From: Acidaminococcaceae bacterium
GTDB lineage: Bacteria; Bacillota; Negativicutes; Acidaminococcales; Acidaminococcaceae
Assembly (NCBI GenBank): GCA_003512125.1
Contig: DOSQ01000160.1
Location: 1 to 9,154 of the forward strand
Length of the DNA: 9,154 nucleotides
Direction of reading: 5' to 3'
Both the position numbers and the translations under genes were made by a program. Positions 1-6,187 of the stretch are shown here, piece after piece; position 1 is the stretch's first letter, and each line of letters starts with the position of its first letter. A model generated the notes under the pieces. The model was not told the origin of the DNA. It was given only the letters and a program-made list of their open reading frames with translations, and searched no databases.

Positions 1-1
1 A

Positions 2-1258
2 ATGTTAGCTGCTTTGGCTAATGTTTTTCGGGTCCCCGAACTGAGGCGGAGGGTTATCTTCACCTTAGTAATGTTTGCGGTATTCCGCCTGGGAACCCAT
101 ATCCCGGTTCCCGGAGTCAATGCCGCGATGATTGAACAGTTATTTAACAATGGAAACCTGTTCGGCCTGCTGGACTTATTCTCCGGCGGTGCTCTCAGCA
201 AGTTCTCCGTTTTTGCGATGAGTATCACACCGTACATCAACGCATCGATTATTTTACAGCTTTTGAAAGTGGTCATACCGACGCTGGAAGAATGGTCCAA
301 AGAAGGGCAGGAAGGCTACAAGAAAATCAATAAGACGACCCGCTACCTGACCGTGGTCCTTGCGGTGATACAGGGTTTTGGCATGGCGTTCGGTCTGCGG
401 TCTGCCATCAATAACCCTAATTTGTTCTCGGTATTGATGATTGTCGTATCCTTAACGGCTGGCACCTGCCTGCTGATGTGGATCGGCGAAGAGATTACCC
501 AGAAAGGTATCGGTAACGGTATCTCCCTGATCATCTTTGCGGGTATCGTTTCCCGTCTTCCTGACGGAATCTCCACGCTGGCAAAATATTTGAATGTAGG
601 TACGATTAACATCCTGAACGTTATATTGTTCCTGCTCATCGCGCTGGCCATGATTGTCTTCGTAGTTGCAATTTCGCAGGGTATCCGCAAGATCCCCGTG
701 CAATATTCGAAACGTATCGTTGGCCGCAAGATGTACGGCGGTCACAGCAGTTACATTCCTTTAAAGGTGAACCAGGCAGGCGTTATCCCCATTATTTTTG
801 CCTCGTCTCTTCTGATGCTTCCGGCTACGATCGGACAGTTTGTAAAAGTACCCTGGGTTCAGAAAATTGCAGGGTATTTTGCGTGGGGTACGCCGCTGCA
901 AACGACATTGTATGTCATCCTGATTATATTCTTCACGTTCTTCTACACCGCGGTTACGCTGGATATTAAGAATATGAGCGAGAATATCAAGAAGATGGGC
1001 GGGTTTATCCCGGGGCTGCGGCCCGGCAAACCGACTACCGATTACCTGGACATGGTCATGACACGCATTACGCTGTCAGGCGCCATATTCCTGGCCCTGA
1101 TTGCCATGATGCCGCATGTTATCGTGTACCTGACCGGTATTGAGGGTATCTATATAGGCGGCACATCCCTTCTGATCGTCGTCGGTGTTGCGTTAGATAC
1201 AATGAAACAGATTGAGTCGCTGGCTTTGGTACGTCATTACCAGGGCTTTATGAAGTAA
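2..1258 (+). CDS. secY: Protein translocase subunit SecY
   Basis: SecY is the channel-forming subunit of the SecYEG translocon in the cytoplasmic membrane. It passes unfolded proteins outward with SecA and inserts membrane proteins from ribosomes. The 418-residue product is strongly hydrophobic with about ten membrane segments (roughly residues 17-35, 70-90, 114-133, 142-162, 171-187, 204-226, 256-276, 300-322, 357-377 and 384-401). Family landmarks are IPVPGVN near residue 34, SITPYINASI (74-83), KGIGNGIS (168-175), and the cytoplasmic loop IPGLRPG (336-342), whose R340 matches the conserved arginine needed for SecA-driven translocation. The ATG at base 2 aligns with known SecY N-termini, so the gene is probably complete. 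Its ribosome-binding site lies outside the window, so a longer start cannot be excluded. adk follows after 17 nt, as is usual in Gram-positive ribosomal operons. Confidence 0.97.
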   Translation: MLAALANVFRVPELRRRVIFTLVMFAVFRLGTHIPVPGVNAAMIEQLFNNGNLFGLLDLFSGGALSKFSVFAMSITPYINASIILQLLKVVIPTLEEWSKEGQEGYKKINKTTRYLTVVLAVIQGFGMAFGLRSAINNPNLFSVLMIVVSLTAGTCLLMWIGEEITQKGIGNGISLIIFAGIVSRLPDGISTLAKYLNVGTINILNVILFLLIALAMIVFVVAISQGIRKIPVQYSKRIVGRKMYGGHSSYIPLKVNQAGVIPIIFASSLLMLPATIGQFVKVPWVQKIAGYFAWGTPLQTTLYVILIIFFTFFYTAVTLDIKNMSENIKKMGGFIPGLRPGKPTTDYLDMVMTRITLSGAIFLALIAMMPHVIVYLTGIEGIYIGGTSLLIVVGVALDTMKQIESLALVRHYQGFMK

Positions 1259-1275
1259 TTGAGGAGGATAAACAG

Positions 1276-1932
1276 ATGTATATTCTTTTAATGGGACCTC
1301 CTGGTGCCGGAAAAGGTACTCAGGCTGAAAAGCTTGTCGATTCGTATAAAATTCCCCATATCTCCACAGGGGATATGTTCCGGGCCGCTGTGAAGCAGGG
1401 CACGGAACTGGGTAAAGAAGCAAAAAGATATATGGATGCCGGCGGGCTGGTACCGGACGTTGTAACAATCGGAATTGTACGGGAAGGTTTGTCTAAACCG
1501 GAATGTGCAAAAGGTTTCATTTTAGACGGGTTTCCCCGTACGGAAGAACAGGCTGTTGCACTGGATGGGATCCTGAACGATCTGGGTATCAAACTGACCG
1601 GTGTAGTAAATATTGTCGTACCGGATGGTGAACTGGTAGCCCGTGTAACGGGCCGGCGCATCTGCAAGGCCTGTGGCGCAACCTACCATGTTTCCTTCAA
1701 TCCCACGAAAGTGGAAGGTGTCTGCGATAAATGCAGCGGCAGCCTTTATCAGCGAGATGATGATAAAGAAGAGACTGTTAAAAACCGCCTGAAGGCATAT
1801 CATTCCCAGACAGAACCTCTGATTGAGTATTATAAGAAACAGGGCGTTTATCTGGAAATTGACGGAACGCAGGCTATCGACAAAGTTTATGCCGATGTAC
1901 AGGCAAGCCTTGAAAAGCGGGCAGGGAGGTAA
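1276..1932 (+). CDS. adk: Adenylate kinase, zinc-binding long-lid type
   Basis: This cytosolic enzyme interconverts ATP + AMP and 2 ADP. It keeps adenylate energy charge balanced and supplies ADP for nucleotide synthesis. The 218-residue protein has the P-loop GPPGAGKGT (7-15), the AMP-binding region STGDMFR (30-36), the core motif FILDGFPRT (81-89) with the conserved Asp-Gly-Phe-Pro-Arg, and a full-length LID. The LID carries C130-x2-C133 and C150-x2-C153, a four-cysteine structural zinc site typical of Gram-positive enzymes, followed by RDDD (160-163). Length fits the long-form family (about 214-220). A strong SD (AGGAGG, 1262-1267) sits 8 nt before the ATG. The next gene is infA, 6 nt after the stop; a map gene, common at this spot in other Firmicutes, is absent. 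Confidence 0.98.
   Translation: MYILLMGPPGAGKGTQAEKLVDSYKIPHISTGDMFRAAVKQGTELGKEAKRYMDAGGLVPDVVTIGIVREGLSKPECAKGFILDGFPRTEEQAVALDGILNDLGIKLTGVVNIVVPDGELVARVTGRRICKACGATYHVSFNPTKVEGVCDKCSGSLYQRDDDKEETVKNRLKAYHSQTEPLIEYYKKQGVYLEIDGTQAIDKVYADVQASLEKRAGR
1924..1929 (+). promoter_or_regulatory. infA Shine-Dalgarno inside the adk 3' end
   Basis: GGGAGG lies in the last two codons of adk, 9 nt before the GTG at 1939. It fixes the non-ATG start of infA. Because the site is inside translated sequence, terminating adk ribosomes probably feed infA initiation; that coupling is inferred. Confidence 0.75.
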
Positions 1933-1938
1933 GGATCT

Positions 1939-2157
1939 GTGTCAAAGCAGGATGTAATCGAAGTGGAAGGCACAATTCTGGAGTCGCTTCCCAACGCAAT
2001 GTTCAAGGTGAAATTACAGAATAATCATGAGATACTGGCTCATATTTCCGGAAAGATCCGCATGAACTTCATCAAGATTTTACCCGGTGACAGAGTAACA
2101 GTGGAACTGACACCTTATGATTTGAACCGTGGAAGAATTACCTACCGGTATAAATAA
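1939..2157 (+). CDS. infA: Translation initiation factor IF-1
   Basis: IF-1 binds the A site of the 30S subunit and, with IF-2 and IF-3, directs initiator tRNA to the P site. The 72-residue length is exactly typical. The protein is one S1-like OB-fold, with recognisable stretches EGTILESLPNAMFKV (10-24), HISGKIRMNFIKILPGD (35-51) and the C-terminal LTPYDLNRGRITYRYK. Translation starts at GTG, chosen because it gives the standard N-terminus (M-S-K-x-D-x-I-E-V-E-G) and has an SD at 1924-1929. The gene sits between adk and rpmJ; in E. coli infA is elsewhere, whereas infA-rpmJ-rpsM is the normal Firmicute order. Confidence 0.97.
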   Translation: MSKQDVIEVEGTILESLPNAMFKVKLQNNHEILAHISGKIRMNFIKILPGDRVTVELTPYDLNRGRITYRYK

Positions 2158-2185
2158 ACCGGCACAGACACTGAGGAGGTAAAAA

Positions 2186-2299
2186 ATGAAAGTCAGACCG
2201 TCTGTAAAACGTATTTGCGAAAAATGCAAAATTATCAAACGCAAGGGCCGTGTCATGGTCATTTGCGAAAATCCGAAGCATAAACAAAGACAAGGTTAA
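2186..2299 (+). CDS. rpmJ: 50S ribosomal protein bL36 (zinc-binding C+ form)
   Basis: bL36 is the smallest large-subunit protein and stabilises 23S rRNA folding. This 37-codon gene translates to MKVRPSVKRICEKCKIIKRK followed by GRVMVICENPKHKQRQG. It has the family zinc-ribbon pattern C11-x2-C14-x12-C27-x4-H32, so it is the zinc-dependent paralogue. The basic composition and the M-K-V-R-P-S-V start are characteristic. A strong SD (GAGGAGG, 2174-2180) lies 5 nt before the ATG. The gene falls in the 159-nt space between infA and rpsM and is easily missed by length cut-offs. Zinc-dependent bL36 is often replaced by a cysteine-free copy under zinc starvation; no such copy is in this window. Confidence 0.97.
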   Translation: MKVRPSVKRICEKCKIIKRKGRVMVICENPKHKQRQG

Positions 2300-2316
2300 G
2301 AAGGAGGTATACTTGA

Positions 2317-2679
2317 ATGGCACGTATTGCTGGTGTCGATTTACCGAATGACAAACGTGTAGAATACGCGTTACCTTATATTTTCGGTATCGGTCTTACC
2401 TTATCCCGTGAGATCCTGGCAAAGACCGGTATCAATCCTGATACCCGTGTTCGCGATCTGACCGAGGGCGAAGTTGCGAAGATCCGTGAGGTCGTGGACA
2501 GAGATTACAAGGTGGAAGGCGACCTCCGTCGTGAGGAATCCCTCAACATCAAACGTCTGGTAGAAATTGGCAGCTATCGTGGCAGAAGACATCGTGCAGG
2601 TCTGCCCGTTCGCGGCCAGAATACCAAAAACAACGCCCGTACCCGCAAGGGTCCCAAAAAGGGCCAGGGCAAAAAGTAA
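2317..2679 (+). CDS. rpsM: 30S ribosomal protein uS13
   Basis: uS13 sits in the head of the small subunit and forms bridges to the 50S subunit; its basic C-terminal tail contacts P-site tRNA. The 120-residue product starts MARIAGVDLP and carries the helix-two-turn-helix region around YIFGIGLTLSREIL (21-34), the family motif SYRGRRHRAGLPVRGQ (86-101) and the lysine/arginine-rich tail ending KKGQGKK. Length is normal (about 118-125). SD AGGAGG (2302-2307) precedes the ATG by 9 nt. In E. coli this is the first gene of the alpha operon and the target of S4 repression. I see no obvious equivalent pseudoknot in the short rpmJ-rpsM spacer, which is only 17 nt. Confidence 0.98.
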   Translation: MARIAGVDLPNDKRVEYALPYIFGIGLTLSREILAKTGINPDTRVRDLTEGEVAKIREVVDRDYKVEGDLRREESLNIKRLVEIGSYRGRRHRAGLPVRGQNTKNNARTRKGPKKGQGKK

Positions 2680-2703
2680 TCAGTAGAGGAGGGTAAATAA
2701 GAA

Positions 2704-3096
2704 GTGGCAGGAAAAAAAGTAGTTCGCAACAAAAAGAAAGTAAGCAAAAACGTCGTTGCCGGCGCTGCGCATATTAAATCCACTTTTAACAACACGCTGG
2801 TTACGATCACCGATCTGAATGGCAACGTAATCAGCTGGGCTTCTGCCGGTGAAATGGGCTTCCGTGGAAGCCGCAAGAGCACTCCGTTTGCTGCGCAGAT
2901 GGCAGCTGAAACGGCAACCAAAGCTGCAATGGAACATGGCATGAAGACCGTTGAAGTATATGTAAAAGGTCCCGGCGCCGGCCGTGAAGCTGCAATCCGC
3001 GCTTTACAGGCTACCGGTCTCGAAGTTAACTCCATTAAAGATGTAACTCCGATTCCGCATAACGGCTGCCGTCCGCCGAAACGTCGCAGAGTATAA
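2704..3096 (+). CDS. rpsK: 30S ribosomal protein uS11
   Basis: uS11 forms part of the 30S platform and lines the mRNA exit path near the E site. The 130-residue protein has a lysine-rich N-terminus, the core motif NNTLVTITDLNGNVISW (29-45), FRGSRKSTPFAAQMAA (53-68), GPGAGREAAIRAL (89-101) and the nearly invariant C-terminus DVTPIPHNGCRPPKRRRV. N120 in the HNG turn matches the E. coli asparagine known to convert to isoaspartate, so the same modification is plausible here. The start is GTG at 2704, chosen from the SD AGGAGGG (2687-2693) and the fit to family N-termini; it is the second GTG start in the operon after infA. Confidence 0.98.
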   Translation: MAGKKVVRNKKKVSKNVVAGAAHIKSTFNNTLVTITDLNGNVISWASAGEMGFRGSRKSTPFAAQMAAETATKAAMEHGMKTVEVYVKGPGAGREAAIRALQATGLEVNSIKDVTPIPHNGCRPPKRRRV

Positions 3097-3115
3097 CAGG
3101 AGGTGTAAAACACAG

Positions 3116-3709
3116 ATGGCAATTGATAGAGTACCGGCTCTGAAACGCTGCCGTTCACTGGGTATCGAACCCGCGGTTGTAGGTCTGGCTAAAAGTTCTT
3201 TCCGCCAGCCCCATCATGCGAACCATAAGGTAAGTGAATATGGCGCACAGTTAAAAGAAAAACAGAAAGCAAAATTCATTTACGGCGTATTGGAAAAGCA
3301 GTTCCGCCTGTACTATGAAAAAGCGAAAAAAATGCCCGGCATCACTGGTGAAAACCTGCTGTTATTGCTGGAAAGAAGACTGGACAACGTGGTGTTCCGC
3401 ATGGGACTGGCTACCACCCGCCGTCAGGCTCGTCAGCTTGTGACCCACGGCCATGTATCCGTAAACGGAAAACGCGTTGATATTCCTTCCGCACTGGTCA
3501 AAGTCGGTGATGAAGTGTCTGTGATGGAAAACAGCCGCGCTAAGAATTATTTTAAGGGTATGAATGAAAAGCTGGCAGCTGTAACGGCTCCGGCATGGCT
3601 TGTAATCAATGCTGAAGCGTTATGTGCAAAGGTTGACCGTTTCCCGACTCGTGAGGAAATTGATGTTCCGGTAGTGGAACAGTCCATTGTCGAACTGTAC
3701 TCCAAGTAA
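3116..3709 (+). CDS. rpsD: 30S ribosomal protein uS4 (cysteine-poor C- form)
   Basis: uS4 is a primary 16S rRNA binder that nucleates 30S body assembly and helps form the mRNA entry tunnel. The 197 residues comprise an N-terminal segment, the YGxQLxEKQKxKxxYG block (42-57), and the S4 RNA-binding domain at about 88-150 (ERRLDNVVFRMGL, then TRRQARQLVTHGHVSVNGKRVDIPS). The N-terminus lacks the four-cysteine zinc cluster; only C12 is present, so this is the zinc-independent form. SD AGGAGG (3098-3103) precedes the ATG. Location between rpsK and rpoA matches E. coli and many Clostridia, whereas in B. subtilis rpsD is a separate self-regulated gene. S4 is a known autogenous repressor in both models, which bears on the hairpin just downstream. 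Confidence 0.97.
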   Translation: MAIDRVPALKRCRSLGIEPAVVGLAKSSFRQPHHANHKVSEYGAQLKEKQKAKFIYGVLEKQFRLYYEKAKKMPGITGENLLLLLERRLDNVVFRMGLATTRRQARQLVTHGHVSVNGKRVDIPSALVKVGDEVSVMENSRAKNYFKGMNEKLAAVTAPAWLVINAEALCAKVDRFPTREEIDVPVVEQSIVELYSK

Positions 3710-3724
3710 TGATGAGCATCTTTT

Positions 3725-3758
3725 GCCACCAACCAGTTGGCGTATTGTGGTAATACGC
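3725..3758 (+). promoter_or_regulatory. Hairpin with pseudoknot potential in the rpsD-rpoA spacer
   Basis: The 69-nt spacer contains a perfect 7-bp stem, GCGTATT (3740-3746) with AATACGC (3752-3758), closing a 5-nt loop GTGGT. The loop can also pair with upstream GCCAC (3725-3729), with one G-U pair, giving pseudoknot potential. The stem ends 5 nt before the rpoA SD. There is no T tract, so it is not an intrinsic terminator. It could control rpoA translation, protect a processing end, or be neutral; the function is inferred only from position. Confidence 0.5.
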
Positions 3759-3763
3759 GAGAG

Positions 3764-3770
3764 AAGGAGG
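3764..3770 (+). promoter_or_regulatory. rpoA Shine-Dalgarno deciding the ATG start
   Basis: AAGGAGG lies 8 nt before the ATG at 3779. It selects that ATG over an in-frame TTG at 3737, which would add 14 residues (LAYCGNTREKEAFR) that are not RpoA-like. Confidence 0.9.
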
Positions 3771-3778
3771 CTTTCCGC

Positions 3779-4768
3779 ATGATTGAAATTATTGATCCGA
3801 AATTGGTTACGTCTGAGGTTTCTGATGACAAACGTTATGGTAAATTTGTATGGGAACCGCTGGAACGTGGCTATGGTATTACGTTAGGAAACAGCTTGCG
3901 CCGGGTTCTGTTATCTTCCCTGAAAGGGTCGGCAGTAATCGGTGTTATGATCGAATATGGGGAAGGCACCAAGGTCCTGCATGAATTTACTACGATTCCC
4001 GGTGTCCGTGAAGACGTAGCAGATATCATTCTGAACATTAAAGCTCTGTGCATGAAACTCCATTCTCCGGAAAATGAGATGAAAGTTTTACATATTAATG
4101 TTGCAGGAGAGCAGGATGTTACGGCTGCCGATATTGAACCTGACAGCGATGTAGAAATTCTGAATCCGGAATTGCATATTGCAACATTGGACAAAGATGC
4201 CAACCTGAAAATCGATATCTATGTCGATAACGGGCGGGGGTATGTTCCCAGCGATAAGAATAAGAGGGACGATATGGGGATTGGCTGGATTCCTGTTGAC
4301 AGCATCTATTCCCCCATTACCCGTGTTAAGTTTGGCGTAACCGATACCCGTGTAGGTAATGTGACCGATTACGATAAACTGACTTTGGAAGTATGGACTG
4401 ACGGAAGTATCAATCCTGAGGATGCGATAAGCCGTGCGTCCGGGATTTTGATTGATTATCTGAGCCTCTTCCAAAATGGCACTATTGTAGAACCTAAGCC
4501 CAGTCCGATTGTTGAACCGGCAGTAAATGATGCGCCTCAGGATTCGTTGCCGGATCCGAAACTGTCCATGTCTATTGAAGAAATGGATCTGTCTGTCCGC
4601 AGCAACAACTGCCTGCGCCGTGCCGGTATCAATACAGTAGGCGACCTGATCAACAAGTCCGAGGATGATTTGAAGAAGGTTCGTAACCTGGGTACCAAAT
4701 CGTTGGAAGAAATTATTAAAAAATTAATTGATTTAGACCTGTCCTTACGTAAGGACGATGAAGAATAA
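3779..4768 (+). CDS. rpoA: DNA-directed RNA polymerase subunit alpha
   Basis: The alpha dimer scaffolds RNA polymerase assembly; its C-terminal domain contacts UP elements and activators. From the ATG at 3779 the protein is 329 residues starting MIEIIDPKLV, matching the family. The N-terminal assembly domain (about 1-232) has EPLERGYGITLGNSLRRVLLS (26-46), HEFTTIPGVREDV (68-80) and DVEILNPELHIATL (124-137). A proline-rich linker (about 236-262) follows. The C-terminal domain (about 264-325) carries LSVRSNNCLRRAGI, in which R274 matches E. coli R265, and NLGTKSLEEI (303-312). It is about 15 residues longer than B. subtilis RpoA, mostly in or near the linker. The last codons contain a 16-bp palindrome at 4741-4756. 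rplQ follows after 15 nt. Confidence 0.98.
   Translation: MIEIIDPKLVTSEVSDDKRYGKFVWEPLERGYGITLGNSLRRVLLSSLKGSAVIGVMIEYGEGTKVLHEFTTIPGVREDVADIILNIKALCMKLHSPENEMKVLHINVAGEQDVTAADIEPDSDVEILNPELHIATLDKDANLKIDIYVDNGRGYVPSDKNKRDDMGIGWIPVDSIYSPITRVKFGVTDTRVGNVTDYDKLTLEVWTDGSINPEDAISRASGILIDYLSLFQNGTIVEPKPSPIVEPAVNDAPQDSLPDPKLSMSIEEMDLSVRSNNCLRRAGINTVGDLINKSEDDLKKVRNLGTKSLEEIIKKLIDLDLSLRKDDEE
4741..4756. repeat. Perfect 16-bp palindrome in the rpoA 3' end
   Basis: GTCCTTACGTAAGGAC is its own reverse complement. In RNA it can form a 6-bp stem with an ACGU loop, 14 nt before the rplQ SD. It encodes the end of the conserved SLRKD stretch, so codon choice could have produced it by chance. Confidence 0.85.
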
Positions 4769-4783
4769 TAAGGGGGACGGAAA

Positions 4784-5122
4784 ATGGCATACAGAAAATT
4801 AAACCGCGCGTCCGGTAACCGTAAAGCTCTGTTCCGCAGCCTGTCCAGCGCCTTGATTATGAATGGCAGAATTGAAACCACGATTACCAAAGCTAAAGAG
4901 ACCAGCAAAAATGTTGCAAAGCTGATCACCCTGGCCAAGGTTGGTGATTTACATGCACGCCGTCAGGTGCTGGCAACGCTGGTAGATGAAACTGCTACCA
5001 GAAAGCTGTTTGACGAACTGGCTCCCAAATACCAGGACAGACAGGGCGGCTTTACCCGTATTTACCGGGTTGGTCCTCGTCGTGGCGATGCAGCCGAAAT
5101 GGCAATTATTGAACTTCTGTAA
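4784..5122 (+). CDS. rplQ: 50S ribosomal protein bL17
   Basis: bL17 binds 23S rRNA near the polypeptide exit tunnel. The 112-residue protein has the expected order of motifs: MAYRKLNRASGNRKALFRSL (1-20), the GRIETTITKAKE block (28-39), KLITLAKVGDLHARR (46-60), RKLFDELAPKYQDRQGGFTR (73-92) and the family-ending GPRRGDAAEMAIIELL (97-112). Length is in the short bacterial class (about 112-127). An SD-like AGGGGG (4771-4776) lies 7 nt before the ATG. It is the last gene of the super-operon, as in E. coli and B. subtilis. A strong intrinsic terminator starts 12 nt after its stop. Confidence 0.98.
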   Translation: MAYRKLNRASGNRKALFRSLSSALIMNGRIETTITKAKETSKNVAKLITLAKVGDLHARRQVLATLVDETATRKLFDELAPKYQDRQGGFTRIYRVGPRRGDAAEMAIIELL

Positions 5123-5134
5123 AAGTTTCAATAC

Positions 5135-5170
5135 AAAACTGCTTATCTGCAATAAGGTAAGCAGTTTTTT
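5135..5170 (+). terminator. Intrinsic terminator ending the ribosomal operon
   Basis: AAAACTGCTTA (5135-5145) pairs perfectly with TAAGCAGTTTT (5158-5168), an 11-bp stem. The 12-nt loop could rearrange slightly by the alternative CTTAT/ATAAG pairing. A run of six T (5165-5170) then CCTTTT completes a Rho-independent terminator on the + strand, 12 nt after rplQ. It separates the ribosomal operon from the ECF genes. Confidence 0.93.
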
Positions 5171-5224
5171 CCTTTTCAGGCAAAGATAATCTGCTAATTT
5201 TGTTAACTCTTTTTGCAAATAAGG

Positions 5225-5253
5225 TTGACGTTTGCGGGCAGTGAAGTTATAAT
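5225..5253 (+). promoter_or_regulatory. Sigma-70/sigma-A promoter for ecfA1-ecfA2-ecfT
   Basis: The -35 box TTGACG (5225-5230) and the -10 box TATAAT (5248-5253) are separated by exactly 17 nt, with a single mismatch to consensus. The predicted start is near 5260, leaving a leader of about 75 nt before ecfA1. The promoter lies directly after the rplQ terminator, so the ECF genes should be an independent transcription unit. Confidence 0.88.
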
Positions 5254-5279
5254 ATAACTGCTTATTTTATATTACGGTT

Positions 5280-5315
5280 TTGCATTTTAATACGATGAGA
5301 CATTATTTAATGCAA
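5280..5315 (+). promoter_or_regulatory. Hairpin in the ecfA1 5' leader
   Basis: TTGCATT (5280-5286) pairs with AATGCAA (5309-5315). Across a small internal loop, AATA (5289-5292) pairs with TATT (5304-5307), leaving an 11-nt loop. It lies between the predicted transcription start and the ecfA1 SD, 11 nt upstream of the SD. No T tract follows, so it is not a terminator. It matches no riboswitch I recognise; a role in translation or mRNA stability is possible but unproven. Confidence 0.5.
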
Positions 5316-5325
5316 TGAAACCTTC

Positions 5326-5331
5326 AGGGGG
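5326..5331 (+). promoter_or_regulatory. ecfA1 Shine-Dalgarno deciding the start
   Basis: AGGGGG lies 4 nt before the ATG at 5336 and can pair with the 16S tail using one G-U pair. The in-frame ATG at 5315 has only A/T-rich sequence upstream, with its first base inside the leader hairpin, so 5336 is preferred. Confidence 0.7.
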
Positions 5332-5335
5332 AACT

Positions 5336-6169
5336 ATGGAGCCGGTAATTGAAACCCAGGGGCTTAAACATGTATATATAGATGCCGACAACAACCAGGT
5401 CACAGCGCTGGACGGGATTGATTTACAGATCATGCCCGGTGAATTTGTAGCTATAATTGGTGCCAACGGAAGCGGGAAGAGTACGCTGGCGCGTCACTTT
5501 AACGCGCTGTTGCTGCCTACGGAGGGAAACGTGGAGGTTCACGGATTGGATACGCTGGACGAAAACAATCTGTGGACGATACGGCAGAACACCGGTATGG
5601 TATTTCAGAATCCTGATAACCAGATTGTCGCTGCGGTTGTGGAAGAGGACGTAGCGTTTGGTCCCGAAAATATCGGCGTTCCCGCAGAGGAACTCAGAGT
5701 ACGCGTGGAAGAAGCATTGCGGGCAGTGGATATGCTGGAATACCGCGAACACGCCCCGCACCTGTTGTCTGGCGGTCAGAAACAGCGGGTCGCCATTGCC
5801 GGCACGCTGGCGTTAGGTTCGGACTGCATCATTTTGGATGAACCTACTGCCATGCTTGACCCGAAAGGACGGAAAGAAATCCTCAATACTGTTCTGAAGT
5901 TGAACAAAGAACAGCATATTACTGTTGTATATATAACGCATTTCATGACGGAAGCAATGCGGGCAGACCGGGTCATCGTGATGAGCGATGGACGTGTTAT
6001 GTTTCAGGGTACGCCCAAAGAAGTGTTCTCCCGCGTGGATGAACTGGAAAAACTGGGGCTGGAAGCGCCGCTGGCTGCAAAATTTGCGTTTGAACTGCGC
6101 AAAAGCGGAATAAAGTTGCCGCAAGGTATTATAACTAACGAAGAACTGGCTGAAGCGCTGGCGAACTAA
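5336..6169 (+). CDS. ecfA1: ECF transporter ATPase A1
   Basis: This is one of two ATPases that power an energy-coupling factor (ECF) transporter for vitamins or metal ions. With EcfA2 it forms a cytoplasmic heterodimer under EcfT. The 277-residue protein (MEPVIETQGL start) has Walker A GANGSGKST (42-50), Q-loop MVFQNPDNQ (88-96, Q91), signature LSGGQ (144-148), Walker B CIILDEP (164-170, catalytic E169), D-loop MLDP (173-176) and switch H202. The FQNPDNQ form and the C-terminal extension past about residue 230 fit EcfA1 rather than a general ABC importer. The start at 5336 is chosen over 5315 for its SD and family fit. ecfA2 follows after 18 nt. All catalytic motifs are intact. Confidence 0.95.
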   Translation: MEPVIETQGLKHVYIDADNNQVTALDGIDLQIMPGEFVAIIGANGSGKSTLARHFNALLLPTEGNVEVHGLDTLDENNLWTIRQNTGMVFQNPDNQIVAAVVEEDVAFGPENIGVPAEELRVRVEEALRAVDMLEYREHAPHLLSGGQKQRVAIAGTLALGSDCIILDEPTAMLDPKGRKEILNTVLKLNKEQHITVVYITHFMTEAMRADRVIVMSDGRVMFQGTPKEVFSRVDELEKLGLEAPLAAKFAFELRKSGIKLPQGIITNEELAEALAN

Positions 6170-6187
6170 AGGCGGGAACAAGAAAAA

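Noticed and set aside
2574..3158. Long open frame on the - strand opposite rpsK
   Set aside because: It mirrors rpsM/rpsK codons, has no recognisable domain and no SD, and overlaps certain genes.
3748..3756. TGGTAATAC as an extended -10 promoter for rpoA
   Set aside because: The last base of the hexamer is C, no -35 lies at a workable distance, and the bases are explained by the hairpin.
3737..3778. Upstream in-frame TTG start for rpoA, adding 14 residues
   Set aside because: No SD before it, the added residues are not RpoA-like and are coded across the hairpin, while the ATG at 3779 has AAGGAGG at ideal spacing and gives the family N-terminus.
5315..5335. ATG at 5315 as the ecfA1 start
   Set aside because: No SD upstream, and its first base is the last paired base of the leader hairpin; the ATG at 5336 has AGGGGG upstream and fits the family length.
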